From contig NZ_FRBW01000004.1 of NCBI RefSeq assembly GCF_900142725.1, forward strand, positions 62,001-126,000: a stretch of 64,000 nucleotides of DNA, read 5' to 3'. Each line of letters begins with the position of its first letter. The first letter of the stretch is position 1. Source of the DNA: Roseibium suaedae (GTDB taxonomy: Bacteria; Pseudomonadota; Alphaproteobacteria; Rhizobiales; Stappiaceae). Both the position numbers and the translations under genes were made by a program. The notes under the pieces were generated by a model. That model was given only the letters and a program-made list of their open reading frames with translations. It was not told the origin of the DNA and did not search any database. Positions 28,471 through 38,484 of this stretch are shown piece by piece.

Positions 28471-29808
28471 ATGATCGACCCGTCAGACTTCGTGAACTCG
28501 CCCCTTCGCCACCGGCTCCGGCTTGATACGCTCGTTCGCCTCAGATGGCTTGCCGTCGGGGGACAGACCGCCGCCCTTCTGGTGGTGCATATCGGCCTTG
28601 GCTACCCGATGCCGATCGTCCCGGCCTTTTTCCTGGTCGCCCTGTCGGCCTGGGTCAACATCGTTCTAAAAGTCCGCTCTCCAGCCTCCCGGCGCATCAC
28701 CGAACGGGCCGCAACCCTTCAGCTGAGCTACGACATCCTGCAGATGAGCGGGCTATTGTTCCTGACCGGCGGTCTCGGCAATCCCTTTGCCTTCCTGCTG
28801 ATGGCGCCGGTGATGGTTTCTGCCACGGCGCTTTCCGCCCGCAACACCTTCACCCTCGGCGCACTGGCAACCGCCTGTGCAACGCTGGTAGCCGTGCTGC
28901 ATCTGCCGCTGCCCTGGCCGGATGGAACTGAATTCCGCCTGCCGCCGGTCTATTCGGTCGGCGTCTGGATCGCCCTTGTCTCCACACTTGCCTTCATGGC
29001 CGTCTACGCCTTCAGGGTCTCCGAGGAAGCCCGCCAGCTGGCCGACGCTCTTGCTGCAACAGAGCTCGTGCTTGCCAAGGAACAGCACCTGAGTGCACTC
29101 GATGGTCTGGCAACGGCAGCTGCCCATGAACTCGGCACACCACTCGCCACCATATTCGTTGCCTCCAAGGAGCTGGCAACGGAGTTCGAGCCGGATGACC
29201 CGCGCGCCGAGGATGTTGTGCTGATCCGGGCTCAAGCGGAACGCTGCCGGGACATCCTGCGCCAACTCACCAGCCTGTCGAGTGACGAGGACCGCACCTT
29301 CCAGCGCATGCCCATTACCCAGCTGATGGAAGAGGTCGCAGATCCTCATCGCGGGTTCGGCGTGGAGATCAGCATTTCGGCCAGCGGAACAGGCGCAGAG
29401 CCTGTGGGTTCCAGAAATGCCGCCATCCGCTACGGTCTCGGCAATCTGGTCGAAAATGCCGTCGACTTTGCCCAGTCCAGGGTCGAAATCACCTCGGTCT
29501 GGGATGAAAAAGCCGTAAGCATGACCATCCGCGACGACGGTCCGGGCTTTGCTCTCGACGTCCTGAGCAAGATTGGTGACCCCTATGTCACCATGCGCGG
29601 CACCAAGTCCGGCAACACTGAAGCGGGCGGTCTTGGCCTGGGTTTCTTCATTGCCAAGACCCTGCTGGAGCGCACCGGCGCCAAGCTCTTCATCGAGAAC
29701 CGGCCACCGCCTGAACATGGTGCGGTCATTCGCGTCAACTGGCCCCGTGCGGCAATAGAGCACGCCAGCAAAGTGGACGGGCAGGAGATTTCCCTGCATA
29801 AGACCTAA
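28471..29808 (+). CDS. regB: Redox-sensing histidine kinase RegB/ActS/PrrB
   Basis: 445 residues. Six N-terminal transmembrane helices include the quinone-binding motif GGLGNPF. The histidine kinase core has the phospho-accepting histidine in AAAHELGTPLATI, and the redox-active cysteine in AERCRDILRQL. NLVENAVDFA, DDGPGF and GGLGLGFFIAKTLLER form the ATP site. The kinase senses respiratory redox state through the ubiquinone pool and phosphorylates RegA, controlling respiration, nitrogen or carbon fixation and, where present, photosynthesis. regA follows after about 80 bases. Confidence 0.95.
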   Translation: MIDPSDFVNSPLRHRLRLDTLVRLRWLAVGGQTAALLVVHIGLGYPMPIVPAFFLVALSAWVNIVLKVRSPASRRITERAATLQLSYDILQMSGLLFLTGGLGNPFAFLLMAPVMVSATALSARNTFTLGALATACATLVAVLHLPLPWPDGTEFRLPPVYSVGVWIALVSTLAFMAVYAFRVSEEARQLADALAATELVLAKEQHLSALDGLATAAAHELGTPLATIFVASKELATEFEPDDPRAEDVVLIRAQAERCRDILRQLTSLSSDEDRTFQRMPITQLMEEVADPHRGFGVEISISASGTGAEPVGSRNAAIRYGLGNLVENAVDFAQSRVEITSVWDEKAVSMTIRDDGPGFALDVLSKIGDPYVTMRGTKSGNTEAGGLGLGFFIAKTLLERTGAKLFIENRPPPEHGAVIRVNWPRAAIEHASKVDGQEISLHKT

Positions 29809-29889
29809 ATCTATTGCCGCCCCGCAAGCTGACTTCCAGTCATCCGGCGCGGCAGATGCAGCGTAGAAAAAGAAAACCGGACTCCAGAC

Positions 29890-30447
29890 ATGACTGACGT
29901 ATTGCCGGATCCCGCTTCGAACCAGGACATGAGCTTGCTGATTGTCGATGACGACAAGGCCTTTCAGCAACGGCTGGCCCGCGCCATGGAAAAACGCGGC
30001 TTCACTGTCGAAACGGCAGACGGGTTGCAGGATGCTGTCGTCAAGATCGGCGTGCATGCCCCTGCCTATGCCGTGGTCGACATGCGTCTGGAAGACGGCA
30101 ACGGTCTCGATGTGATCGAAGCCATTCACCAGAAACGCCCGGATTCCCGAGCCATCATCCTGACAGGCTACGGCAACATCGCCACTGCCGTAACAGCAGT
30201 GAAGCTCGGCGCCATCGACTATCTGGCGAAGCCTGCGGATCCGGATGATATCGTGGCGGCGCTGGGCCGCCAGCCGGAAGACCGTCCCGAACCGCCGGAA
30301 AACCCGATGTCCGCCGACCGGGTGCGCTGGGAGCATATCCAGCGGGTCTATGAGCTGTGCGAACGCAACGTGTCGGAAACGGCCCGCCGTCTCAACATGC
30401 ATCGCCGGACCCTGCAGCGGATTCTGGCAAAGCGCGCTCCCCGCTAA
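29890..30447 (+). CDS. regA: Redox response regulator RegA/ActR/PrrA
   Basis: 185 residues. The receiver domain has the acidic pair (IVDDDKAF) and the phosphorylated aspartate in VVDMRLEDGNGLDVIEAI; the C-terminal Fis-type HTH ends in NVSETARRLNMHRRTLQRIL, almost invariant in the family. It is the cognate regulator of the upstream kinase RegB. Co-transcription is likely given the short gap. A 7-bp hairpin (GGCGGAA/TTCCGCC, 30492-30521) lies after the stop and may end transcription. Confidence 0.95.
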   Translation: MTDVLPDPASNQDMSLLIVDDDKAFQQRLARAMEKRGFTVETADGLQDAVVKIGVHAPAYAVVDMRLEDGNGLDVIEAIHQKRPDSRAIILTGYGNIATAVTAVKLGAIDYLAKPADPDDIVAALGRQPEDRPEPPENPMSADRVRWEHIQRVYELCERNVSETARRLNMHRRTLQRILAKRAPR

Positions 30448-30620
30448 GGCGGGAAGACGGCGTTCTCAACCAGACCAGGGTCCAGCCGGCAGGCGGAAGG
30501 GCTTTCCCAGCCATTTCCGCCGCTTCCGGCTTCTCCAAACTTGCTCTCCTGCCCCTGTTTTGACTAAGTATCCAGCCAAGACTGGTGCCCTTTTTCCGGC
30601 ATGCCTTATGGAGTTTGCCA

Positions 30621-32489
30621 ATGACCCTGCCGACCTCCGGCCTGTTCCGCCCGATCCTTGCCTCAAGCATCGGTGCGCTGCTTCTCTCCGCCGTGAGTGG
30701 AATTGCATGGGCTCAAACCCCGCCGGAAACGATCCGGATCAACGTCGAGCCGCCAAAGCCCGGCATCCGTTCGGTGAGCGTCAACAAGAAGTACAAGCCG
30801 ATCATCAGCCGGGATGACGCCGGTGTAATCATCGACACCCTTGGCAGTTCCACCACGCCGCCCGCCTGTGATGCCGAGCTGGAAGTGACCCTTGAAAACA
30901 GCCGCGTTCTTTATCGCGCAGCCAACCTTTGCGCCGGCGGGGCACTGGTCGTAGACGTGGATCAGGACGGCAAGCCAGGTGCGGCCCGGGTGATCCAGGA
31001 CACGGCAGGCTCGCTCCAGGGGTCCTCGCGCCCATCCGTTCCGGCCCGCGCCGAAACCAAGACGGAACGCCAGCCGGTCACGCCTCAACCATCCGCGGAC
31101 AATGATCCGGTGTTCGACACCGGAGCCGACACGCCGGAGGTTGCCACACAGGATCCGAACCAGTCGCCGGATAGCCAGACCGATGGCGGTCTGCCGCCGC
31201 TGGAGCGGATGGACTCGCCGATCGATGCGCCCGGCATTACGCCCGAAGTGGCAGGACAGCCGGGCCAAGCGGATGTGAACCAGGGCAGCCAGTCCGGCTA
31301 CATCCTGATGCCATCCACCGATCGGGTCTGGTCCATCGAAGCCGGCAGCAATCCAGGCGACCGCAGCACCCTCGTGCACAGCGTTCCGAACACCAATAAC
31401 AGCGATTTCGTTGCCGCCTGCGGCACCCAATCCGGCCAGGCAACCATCGTCTTCAGCCAGGCATCGCCGACCACTGCTCAGGGTGTAAGCGAAACCGTCC
31501 GCATTTCCGCGGGCGATTTCTCGGCAGTTTACAACGCTGTCGGCTCAAGCTCGAACAACGCCTTCGGCCAATCTTTCCCGGAAGTCGTCCTGCCGGTCAC
31601 CGATCCCCTCTGGGAGGCGCTGATCAAGCAGTCCGAACTGACCTTCGAAGTTGGCGGCACGCCCCCCTACAAGGTATCCCTGAAGGGCAGTGCCAACCCG
31701 GTCCGCCTGTTTGTGGCGACCTGCGCGCCTGCCCAGACCATTGTCGGGGAGGGCAACTCCGGCCCGCTTGCAGAAAGCGATGTCTCCTGCGGCGAACTTG
31801 GCCGCATTCAATCGCTGGAAGCCAACCAGCCCGGCCAGATCGTCTTCCGCAACAACAGCCAGTCTCCGGTCGAGGTGAACTGGATCGATTATGGCGGCGG
31901 CGAGCGGTCCTATGCGCGTCTTGAACCGGGGCAGCTGCTAGAACAGCAGACCTTCGTCAGCCACGCCTGGTCCTTGCGGGACGGCAATACCGGCCAGTGT
32001 CTCGGTATCTATGTAAGCCGCACGCCATACCGGGAAGTCACCGTTTCCGGATCACAGCCTTCGTTCCCGCAGGGCCAACCCTCGTTCGACCAGCAGGGTG
32101 GCTTCGGCCAGCCGCAAGGTGGCTTTGGTCAGCAGCAGGGTGGCTTTGGTCAGCCTCAGCAAGACGCCTTCCCGGCGGGCCCGATCCCTCCGGGCAATGT
32201 CGGCGGCCAACAGGGCGGCTTTGCGCCTCAGGGCGGTGGTCTCGGACAGGTTGCCGGCCGCGTGGTCGACTACCAGTGCACCGGCGGCGTGGATCTGCGC
32301 GTCAGCTTCTCGGCAGATGGCCGCAATGCGGAAGTTGCCGAAATGGGCAGCGGCATCTACACGCTGGCCCGCCAGAACAGCGCTTCCAGCCTGGATTTTG
32401 CCAGCAATGGCGCCCGCCTTACCGGCCAGATCACAGAACCGGTCTGGTCCCGCCCGGGCGACCGCGACGTCTTCTGCTCGCTGCGCTGA
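30621..32489 (+). CDS. Exported multidomain protein with VHL-beta-like domain
   Basis: About 622 residues, starting at ATG 30621 with GGAG 8 bases upstream. A Sec signal peptide (residues about 1-31, cleavage after IAWA) places it in the periplasm or beyond. Then come a small cysteine-paired domain (about 35-130), a disordered acidic/proline region (130-225), an unassigned beta-rich domain (226-370), a domain at about 398-468 matching the von Hippel-Lindau beta fold (FRNNSQSPVEVNWIDY, Y..L.PGQ, HAWSLRD), a Gly/Phe/Gln repeat linker with three GGFGQ units, and a C-terminal part with YQCTGG and FCSLR that faintly resembles MliC lysozyme inhibitors. No function is known. It follows regBA but appears separately transcribed. 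Confidence 0.8.
   Translation: MTLPTSGLFRPILASSIGALLLSAVSGIAWAQTPPETIRINVEPPKPGIRSVSVNKKYKPIISRDDAGVIIDTLGSSTTPPACDAELEVTLENSRVLYRAANLCAGGALVVDVDQDGKPGAARVIQDTAGSLQGSSRPSVPARAETKTERQPVTPQPSADNDPVFDTGADTPEVATQDPNQSPDSQTDGGLPPLERMDSPIDAPGITPEVAGQPGQADVNQGSQSGYILMPSTDRVWSIEAGSNPGDRSTLVHSVPNTNNSDFVAACGTQSGQATIVFSQASPTTAQGVSETVRISAGDFSAVYNAVGSSSNNAFGQSFPEVVLPVTDPLWEALIKQSELTFEVGGTPPYKVSLKGSANPVRLFVATCAPAQTIVGEGNSGPLAESDVSCGELGRIQSLEANQPGQIVFRNNSQSPVEVNWIDYGGGERSYARLEPGQLLEQQTFVSHAWSLRDGNTGQCLGIYVSRTPYREVTVSGSQPSFPQGQPSFDQQGGFGQPQGGFGQQQGGFGQPQQDAFPAGPIPPGNVGGQQGGFAPQGGGLGQVAGRVVDYQCTGGVDLRVSFSADGRNAEVAEMGSGIYTLARQNSASSLDFASNGARLTGQITEPVWSRPGDRDVFCSLR
32097..32159 (+). repeat. In-frame tandem heptad repeat (GGFGQ-type)
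   Basis: Three 21-base tandem units encode GGFGQPQ, GGFGQQQ and GGFGQPQ inside the linker of the exported protein. The near-identical DNA implies recent slippage or active homogenisation, so copy number probably varies between strains. Confidence 0.8.
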
Positions 32490-32816
32490 GGCCGACTGCC
32501 AAGTTCCAATGGCCCGCGCCCCAAGGCGCGGCCTCGGCTTTGCTACGCCTGGATCACCTGGACCTGAGACCAAAGGCCGGAAGGTTCGCCTGAGGCTTGT
32601 CTTTGCCTTCAGGCACTGCGGAAGCAACCTGATCAAGGGTGTGAATAATATTAAAACAATTCAAGGTTGCCTAATCGGCGTAATTCATAGAGATTTCTGC
32701 TAGGTAAGCACTACTGCCTATACTCGAATCTACACTCGAATAGATTGAATCTTTAGGGAAAGTTTACCGAACTGACTGAGTTTCTTGACCATAATTTTGG
32801 TCACGAGGCTCATCTC
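32490..32816. other. AT-rich gene-free stretch before the chemoreceptor
   Basis: About 330 bases, clearly lower in GC than the surroundings in its second half. It holds an inverted repeat AATCTA-N8-TAGATT (32727-32746), an overlapping palindrome AGATTGAATCT (32742-32752), two direct copies of ACTCGAAT, and a small hairpin GACCA-TAATTT-TGGTC (32787-32802) just before the start. These look like operator sites for the chemoreceptor gene; no regulator is identified. Confidence 0.5.
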
Positions 32817-34505
32817 ATGAAATACAACGGCATTCCGCTCGCATGGAAAATCTCCATTCCAGCCATTACCGTTTTCGCATTCACGGTTCTCGTTGTTCTT
32901 CTGAGCATGAACTCCCTTTACAATGGCATGCTCAACGAGCGGCTGTTGAGCATCCAGAACATCGACAAGTCCGCCATCGCAATCGCTGAGAAATTCCACG
33001 CCAGACAAAAGGCAGGAGAGTTCAGCGAAGAAGAGGCAAAGGCGCGTGCAGGAGAGGCCATCGCTTCGATTGCCTTCCCGGGTGATGGCTACATCTTCAT
33101 CTACGGCAAGAACGGCGACATGCTTGTTCATCCGCGCGCTGACTATATCGGCACGAACCGCTGGGACGTGAAGGACCCGACCGGTTTCTACACCGTTCGT
33201 GAATTGATCAAGGCGGGCGAAACAGGTGGCGCAGTCGTCAAGTACCAGGCCAAGAAGCCGACCGGTGACGAGTATTACGACAAATACTCCTGGAGCGAAC
33301 TTTTCACCCCCTGGGGCTGGTATTTCGGTACGGGCGTCTATGTGGATGATCTTGTCGCGGCCTTCTGGCGCAGCGCCTTTATCCTGATCGGCGTTTCCGC
33401 CTTCGGAATTCTGACCGCAGCGGCAGTAGCCTACGGGGTCATCCGCAGCATCAGCAAGCCGATCAATGCCCTCACCACCAACATGAACAGCCTGGCACAG
33501 GGCAACAGCGACATCACGATCACGGGCGCGGACCGGGGTGACGAGATCGGTCAGATGGCCTCTGCGATGGAAGTTTTCGTGAAGAACGAAAACACTCGCA
33601 AGGCACTGGAAAAAGAGCAGCTCGCCTCACAACATGCTTCTGCCCGGCGCGGCGAGGAAATCCAGCGGCTTTCAGCAGAGTTCGACCAGACCGTCAGCGA
33701 GATGATGAATGTCATCGAGGACTCGGTCCACAAGCTGCAAGGCGCGTCCGAGGAAATGACCCATGGCGCGCGCAGGACGACCGACCAGAGCGGCCTCGTC
33801 TCTCAGGCCTCAGCCCAGGCTTCCCATAATGTGGAGACAGTGGCCGCTGCTGCAGAAGAGCTGTCTGCATCGGTCAACGAGATCCGCCGCCAGGTTCATT
33901 CGTCTTCGGAGATTGCGGCCAATGCTGCTGCCGAGGCGAACTCCACGACACAACGCATGAACGGTCTCTCGGAAGCAGCAGGCCGGATCGGCGAAGTGGT
34001 GACCCTGATTCAGGCAATCGCAGAGCAGACCAACCTTCTCGCTCTCAACGCCACGATCGAAGCGGCCCGCGCGGGTGAGGCCGGCAAGGGCTTCGCCGTT
34101 GTGGCCGCAGAGGTCAAGGAACTGGCCAACCAGACTTCCAAGGCGACAGAGGAAATCTCCAGCCAGATCTCCGCCATTCAGGGCGAGACGGAACAGGCGG
34201 CAAAGGCCATCTCCTCCGTAACCGAGATCATCAACGAGATGAACGACATTGCCCGGTCGATCTCCTCAGCGGTTGAAGAGCAGGGCACGGCCACGCAGGA
34301 AATCGCGATCAATGCGACGGAAGCTTCCCGCAGCACGGTCGAGGTGACCACAAGCATCGAGAGCGTTGCCAGCGCGGCAGAAATGACCCGTGAAAATGCT
34401 CAGATGGTGGATGGCTCTGCTCGCGAGTTGGAAACCAACGCGAACTCTCTGAAGCAGACGGTCGCCCAGTTCCTCCGGAATGTGCGCACCCAGTCGGCTG
34501 CGTAA
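32817..34505 (+). CDS. Methyl-accepting chemotaxis protein with Cache sensor
   Basis: 562 residues. A transmembrane helix (about 13-31) precedes a periplasmic single-Cache domain (about 35-185) with the family motif [18 protein letters not shown] and [15 protein letters not shown] second helix ([24 protein letters not shown]), a HAMP domain ([18 protein letters not shown]), and the cytoplasmic signalling domain follow, with the hairpin tip [35 protein letters not shown]. Such receptors bind small organic acids and signal to CheA. No other chemotaxis gene is nearby, so it is a stand-alone receptor. Confidence 0.94.
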   Translation: MKYNGIPLAWKISIPAITVFAFTVLVVLLSMNSLYNGMLNERLLSIQNIDKSAIAIAEKFHARQKAGEFSEEEAKARAGEAIASIAFPGDGYIFIYGKNGDMLVHPRADYIGTNRWDVKDPTGFYTVRELIKAGETGGAVVKYQAKKPTGDEYYDKYSWSELFTPWGWYFGTGVYVDDLVAAFWRSAFILIGVSAFGILTAAAVAYGVIRSISKPINALTTNMNSLAQGNSDITITGADRGDEIGQMASAMEVFVKNENTRKALEKEQLASQHASARRGEEIQRLSAEFDQTVSEMMNVIEDSVHKLQGASEEMTHGARRTTDQSGLVSQASAQASHNVETVAAAAEELSASVNEIRRQVHSSSEIAANAAAEANSTTQRMNGLSEAAGRIGEVVTLIQAIAEQTNLLALNATIEAARAGEAGKGFAVVAAEVKELANQTSKATEEISSQISAIQGETEQAAKAISSVTEIINEMNDIARSISSAVEEQGTATQEIAINATEASRSTVEVTTSIESVASAAEMTRENAQMVDGSARELETNANSLKQTVAQFLRNVRTQSAA

Positions 34506-34520
34506 TCCGGATTGAAATGC

Positions 34521-34560
34521 GAAAGACCGCCCCGTGCCAAGAGCAGGGGGCGGTCTTTTC
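34521..34560. terminator. Bidirectional terminator between chemoreceptor and coaA
   Basis: AAAGACCGCCCC pairs with GGGGGCGGTCTTTT across a 13-base loop, with a U tract on the plus strand (CTTTTC) and on the minus strand (TCTTTC). It separates convergent genes. Confidence 0.85.
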
Positions 34561-34564
34561 ATAT

Positions 34565-35542
34565 TCAGATCTTGCGAAGCGCGACCTTGGAAATCTGGTG
34601 GCTGGCATCCTTGGTCAGGATCAGATCCGCCCTAGGCCGGGTCGGCAGGATGTTTTCCCTGAGATTGACAAGGTTGATCTCGCTCCAGATCTTGTGGGCC
34701 GTCGCGACCGCTTCCTCGTCGGTGATGCGTGAGTACTTGTGGAAGTAGGAGCCGGGATCGCGGAAGGCGGTCTCGCGAAGCCGCATGAAGCGCTCCACAT
34801 ACCAGTCGAGCAGCAGGCCTTCCTCGGCGTCGATATAGACCGAGAAATCGAAGAAATCCGAGACGAAGGGCACCGCTCGGCCATCCTTGGGCAGCTCACG
34901 GGTCTGAAGCACGTTCAGTCCTTCGACGATCAGGATATCCGGTTTGTCGACCGTCACCGTGTGGCCGGGCATCACGTCATAATAGAAGTGGGAATAGACC
35001 GGCGCCCGGACATGCCGCTTGCCCGCCTTGATGTCAGACAGGAACTTCAGAAGTGTCGTTCTATCGAAGCTTTCGGGAAAGCCCTTCTTCGACATCAGCC
35101 CCTGAGCTTCCAGAACCGCGTTCGGATATAGGAACCCGTCCGTGGTGATCAGATCCACCTTGGGGCTCGCCGGCCAGCGGGCCAGAAGCTCACGCAGCAC
35201 GCGGGAGGTGGTCGACTTGCCAACCGACACCGATCCGGCCACCCCGATAATGTAGGGGGTCTTGCCGTCATGGGTACCGAGGAAGTTCTGCGTGGCGGTG
35301 TGCAGCCCCACGGTCGCTTCCGCATAGAAAGACAGAAGGCGGGAAAGCGGCAGATAGATCGTCTCGACCTGCTCGATCGAAACCGGAGCATTCAGGCCCT
35401 GAAGCTGCGACACTTCTGCGGCGCTCAGCGTCATGGGCGTATCTGCACGGAGCCGGGCCCATTCACGCTCGGTGAAAACCCGGTAAGGGGAGAGATCCAT
35501 CTCTCCCATCGTCTTGCCGATTGTATTGATAGTCTGATCCAT
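34565..35542 (-). CDS. coaA: Type I pantothenate kinase
   Basis: 325 residues. CoaA phosphorylates pantothenate, the first and regulated step of coenzyme A synthesis. The P-loop ([20 protein letters not shown]), the TTDGFLYPN motif and [12 protein letters not shown] are diagnostic of the prokaryotic type I enzyme. It closes the his gene cluster, after hisE with a 36-base gap; this hisE-coaA arrangement is widespread in Hyphomicrobiales although no metabolic link is obvious. Confidence 0.96.
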   Translation of the reverse strand: MDQTINTIGKTMGEMDLSPYRVFTEREWARLRADTPMTLSAAEVSQLQGLNAPVSIEQVETIYLPLSRLLSFYAEATVGLHTATQNFLGTHDGKTPYIIGVAGSVSVGKSTTSRVLRELLARWPASPKVDLITTDGFLYPNAVLEAQGLMSKKGFPESFDRTTLLKFLSDIKAGKRHVRAPVYSHFYYDVMPGHTVTVDKPDILIVEGLNVLQTRELPKDGRAVPFVSDFFDFSVYIDAEEGLLLDWYVERFMRLRETAFRDPGSYFHKYSRITDEEAVATAHKIWSEINLVNLRENILPTRPRADLILTKDASHQISKVALRKI

Positions 35543-35578
35543 ATCGCGTTGCAGTCCTCGCTGCGAGACGATCGGTGG

Positions 35579-35902
35579 CTAGTCGTGAGGTCTTGAGGCC
35601 TTTTCCTCAAGACCGGTCTGACCAGTCCGTCTTGCCAGTTCCGCCATGACATCCTGGAGGTTCACTCCGGAGACATTGAGCACCACCAGCAGGTGATAAA
35701 GCAGATCGGCGGCCTCAGCCGTCAACTCCTCCCGATCTTCCCGGACCGCCGCAATGGCAGCCTCGACCGCTTCTTCTCCCAGCTTCTGGGCGCATTTGGC
35801 AACGCCCTTGCCCACGAGCTTGCGCGTATAGGACTTCTCGTCATCACTCACGGCACGCGCGGCGATAATGCGGTCCAAATCGGCAAGTGTAAAATTCGTC
35901 AT
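35579..35902 (-). CDS. hisE: Phosphoribosyl-ATP pyrophosphatase
   Basis: 107 residues of the MazG-like all-alpha family. [24 protein letters not shown] and [13 protein letters not shown] carry the acidic metal-binding residues. It performs the second step of histidine synthesis, PR-ATP to PR-AMP. The separate HisI cyclohydrolase is not in the window, as usual for the group in which hisI and hisE are unlinked. Confidence 0.96.
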   Translation of the reverse strand: MTNFTLADLDRIIAARAVSDDEKSYTRKLVGKGVAKCAQKLGEEAVEAAIAAVREDREELTAEAADLLYHLLVVLNVSGVNLQDVMAELARRTGQTGLEEKASRPHD

Positions 35903-35944
35903 TGGTCTAGCCCTTCCCCATGGGGGCAGCTCCGCCTCAGCGGA

Positions 35945-36721
35945 TCAAGTGTCCATGCGCATGGCGACGCCAGCAGCCTGCATGTGCGCCTTGGCCTCGT
36001 GGATCGTGTATTCGCCGAAATGGAAGATCGACGCAGCCAGAACAGCGGTCGCGTGGCCATCCCGAATCCCCTCGACCATATGATCCAGGTTGCCGACACC
36101 ACCAGAGGCAATGACCGGCACCGGCACCGCATCGGCGATGGCGCGGGTCAGGGCGATGTTATAGCCGGACTTGGTACCGTCCCGGTCCATGGAGGTCACG
36201 AGCAGCTCGCCAGCGCCCAGCGCCACGACCTTTTTCGCAAATTCCACCGCATCGATGCCGGTTGCATTGCGCCCGCCGTGGGTGAAGATTTCGAACTTCT
36301 CCGGCTCACCCGGCGCGTTGACCTGCTTGGCATCAATGGAGACTACGATGCACTGGGCCCCGAACTTTTCCGCCGCTTCGCGCACGAAATCCGGGTTGGT
36401 CACCGCTGCCGTGTTGATCGAGACCTTGTCCGCACCGGCAATCAGCAGCTTGCGGATATCTTCGACCGTACGAACACCACCGCCAACGGTCACCGGCATG
36501 AAACAGGCTTCCGCCGTCCGGCGCACCACGTCATAGATCGTGTCGCGGCCTTCATGGCTTGCGGTGATATCGAGAAAACAGAGCTCGTCGGCGCCTGCAG
36601 CATCATAGGCCTTGGCCGCTTCCACCGGATCACCGGCATCCACGAGATCAACGAAGTTGACGCCTTTGACGACGCGGCCGTCCTTGACATCGAGGCAGGG
36701 AATGACACGGGCTTTGAGCAT
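35945..36721 (-). CDS. hisF: Imidazole glycerol phosphate synthase cyclase subunit
   Basis: 258 residues, a TIM barrel. [23 protein letters not shown] carries the first catalytic aspartate; [17 protein letters not shown] and [16 protein letters not shown] carry the second and the phosphate sites. HisF forms the IGP synthase with HisH, using ammonia made by HisH to give imidazole glycerol phosphate and AICAR. It starts just after the hisA stop (TGAGATG). A longer upstream frame exists inside hisA but is not coding. Confidence 0.97.
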   Translation of the reverse strand: MLKARVIPCLDVKDGRVVKGVNFVDLVDAGDPVEAAKAYDAAGADELCFLDITASHEGRDTIYDVVRRTAEACFMPVTVGGGVRTVEDIRKLLIAGADKVSINTAAVTNPDFVREAAEKFGAQCIVVSIDAKQVNAPGEPEKFEIFTHGGRNATGIDAVEFAKKVVALGAGELLVTSMDRDGTKSGYNIALTRAIADAVPVPVIASGGVGNLDHMVEGIRDGHATAVLAASIFHFGEYTIHEAKAHMQAAGVAMRMDT

Positions 36722-36722
36722 C

Positions 36723-37469
36723 TCAGCCTTCCTTGCGCGCCGCGCGGATGAGGTCCATGGCTTCCTTCGGATCAAGGCGGCCATCATAGAGCGCCCGGCC
36801 CGAAATCGCACCTTCCAGAATGACGCAATCCGGCTCCAGAAGACGCTTCACGTCCTCGATGGAGGCAAGACCGCCCGAAGCGATGACCGGAATGGACACC
36901 GCATGGGCCAGCTCCAGGGTGGAGGGGATGTTGAGCCCCTTCAACACGCCATCCCGGTCGATATCCGTGTAGATGATCGCGGAAACACCCGCGTCTTCAA
37001 ACTGGCGGGCCAGCGCGACAGCCGTCAGTTCGGAGGTCTCGGCCCAGCCTTCGACCGCCACATAGCCGCCCTTGGCGTCGATGCCCACGGCAACCTTACC
37101 CGGGAAGCGCTTGCAGGCTTCCTTGACGAGGGCCGGATCGCGGACGGCGACCGTTCCGAGGATCACCCGGGAAATGCCCTTGGAGAGCCAGGTCTCGATA
37201 TGCTCCAGCGTGCGGATACCACCTCCGAGCTGAACCGGGTTCTTCGTCGAGGCCAGGATGGCATCCACCGCCGCCCCATTCACACTCTCGCCGGCGAAGG
37301 CGCCATTGAGATCCACCACATGCAGCCATTCGAAACCCTGATCCTCAAAGGCTTTCGCCTGGGCGCCGGGGTTATCGTTGAAGACGGTTGCCTGGTCCAT
37401 GTCGCCCAGCTTGAGGCGAACGCATTGGCCGTCTTTCAGGTCGATGGCGGGGAAGAGAATGGTCATCAA
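36723..37469 (-). CDS. hisA: ProFAR isomerase
   Basis: 248 residues. [40 protein letters not shown] and [12 protein letters not shown] are the catalytic-strand motifs of the beta/alpha-barrel Amadori isomerase that opens the ring of ProFAR to PRFAR. Its barrel is homologous to that of the next gene, hisF. A 56-base gap separates it from the upstream DUF1330 gene. Confidence 0.97.
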   Translation of the reverse strand: MMTILFPAIDLKDGQCVRLKLGDMDQATVFNDNPGAQAKAFEDQGFEWLHVVDLNGAFAGESVNGAAVDAILASTKNPVQLGGGIRTLEHIETWLSKGISRVILGTVAVRDPALVKEACKRFPGKVAVGIDAKGGYVAVEGWAETSELTAVALARQFEDAGVSAIIYTDIDRDGVLKGLNIPSTLELAHAVSIPVIASGGLASIEDVKRLLEPDCVILEGAISGRALYDGRLDPKEAMDLIRAARKEG

Positions 37470-37525
37470 AGAAGTCCTTGTCCCGGCAAGAGATCATGCC
37501 AGGCATCTTTCGGGCGAAGGCGGGG

Positions 37526-37813
37526 TCAGATGCCTTCTACGATAACAATGCTGCCGTCAGCGCAGGTCTGCCGGATCTTGGCGGCAACCTGGTACTCAGG
37601 CGAATGATAGCAGTCCAGCGCCTGCTGCTTGGACGCGAATTCGATCACGACATGGCGGTTTCCGCCGGTGCCTTCCGCGATCTCGAACTCCCCGCCGCGG
37701 GCCAGGAAATGCGCGTCGTACTTTTCGAACGCAACCTTGGCGGCCGCCACATAGTCCGGATAGATCTCCGGGTTCTTTACAGCGACATTGGCGATCCAAT
37801 AGCCCTTGGCCAT
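37526..37813 (-). CDS. DUF1330 protein inside the his operon
   Basis: 95 residues, start MAKGYWIANVAVKN. The family core GYWIANV, HVVIEFASKQQALDCYHSPEYQ and a C-terminal SIVIVEGI are clear. It sits between hisH (17 bases upstream) and hisA (56 bases downstream) in the same direction, so it is co-transcribed with histidine genes. A paralogue lies at 16862-17170. A role in histidine synthesis is not known. Confidence 0.92.
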   Translation of the reverse strand: MAKGYWIANVAVKNPEIYPDYVAAAKVAFEKYDAHFLARGGEFEIAEGTGGNRHVVIEFASKQQALDCYHSPEYQVAAKIRQTCADGSIVIVEGI

Positions 37814-37830
37814 GCTGGTCTCCTAACGGT

Positions 37831-38484
37831 TCAGGGGGTCCATTCGAGGAAGTTGGCAATCAGGCCCAGACCGAGCCGCTGGCTCTTCTCCGGGTGGAAC
37901 TGGGTGCCGATCATGTTGTCCTTCGCGATCATCGCCGTAAACGTACCGGCGTAATCGAAGGTCGCAAGCCGATCTTCCGGGCGGGCGGTGGCGAAATGGA
38001 AGGAATGGACGAAATAGGCGTGCAGCCCGTCCGGTCCCGTCTCCAGCCCCTTGAACACCGGATGGCTTTCCGGGTGGACGTCGATCGTGTTCCAGCCCAT
38101 GTGGGGGATCTTGAGCGAGGCATCCGCTGGCTTCATTTCCGTGACATCGCCGTCGATCCAGCCGAGTCCTTCCACGGTCTCGAACTCGAGACCCCGGCTG
38201 GCCATCAGCTGCATGCCGACGCAAATGCCGAAAAACGGCGTTCCCTTGACCCGGACAGCCTCTTCAAGGGCCTCCGTCATGCCATCAACGGCGGCCAGGC
38301 CCCGGCGGCAATCGGCAAAGGCGCCAACGCCCGGCAGGACGATACGGTCTGCCTTGGCGACACGGTCCGGGTCGGCCGTCACGAAGACGTCCGGATTGAG
38401 GGCATGGTCACGGGCAGCGCGCTCGAAAGCCTTGGCAGCCGAGCGCAGATTGCCCGAGCCATAATCGATGATCGCGATGCTCAT
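37831..38484 (-). CDS. hisH: Imidazole glycerol phosphate synthase glutaminase subunit
   Basis: 217 residues, a class I glutamine amidotransferase. The nucleophile lies in GICVGMQLM; the histidine and glutamate of the triad lie in [10 protein letters not shown]. It hydrolyses glutamine and channels ammonia to HisF. The start overlaps the DUF2628 stop by 4 bases. Confidence 0.97.
   Translation of the reverse strand: MSIAIIDYGSGNLRSAAKAFERAARDHALNPDVFVTADPDRVAKADRIVLPGVGAFADCRRGLAAVDGMTEALEEAVRVKGTPFFGICVGMQLMASRGLEFETVEGLGWIDGDVTEMKPADASLKIPHMGWNTIDVHPESHPVFKGLETGPDGLHAYFVHSFHFATARPEDRLATFDYAGTFTAMIAKDNMIGTQFHPEKSQRLGLGLIANFLEWTP

Noticed and set aside
32650-32690. Sigma-28-like promoter before the chemoreceptor
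   Set aside because: TAAA and GCCTAATC are two bases too close and the -10 element departs from GCCGATAA.
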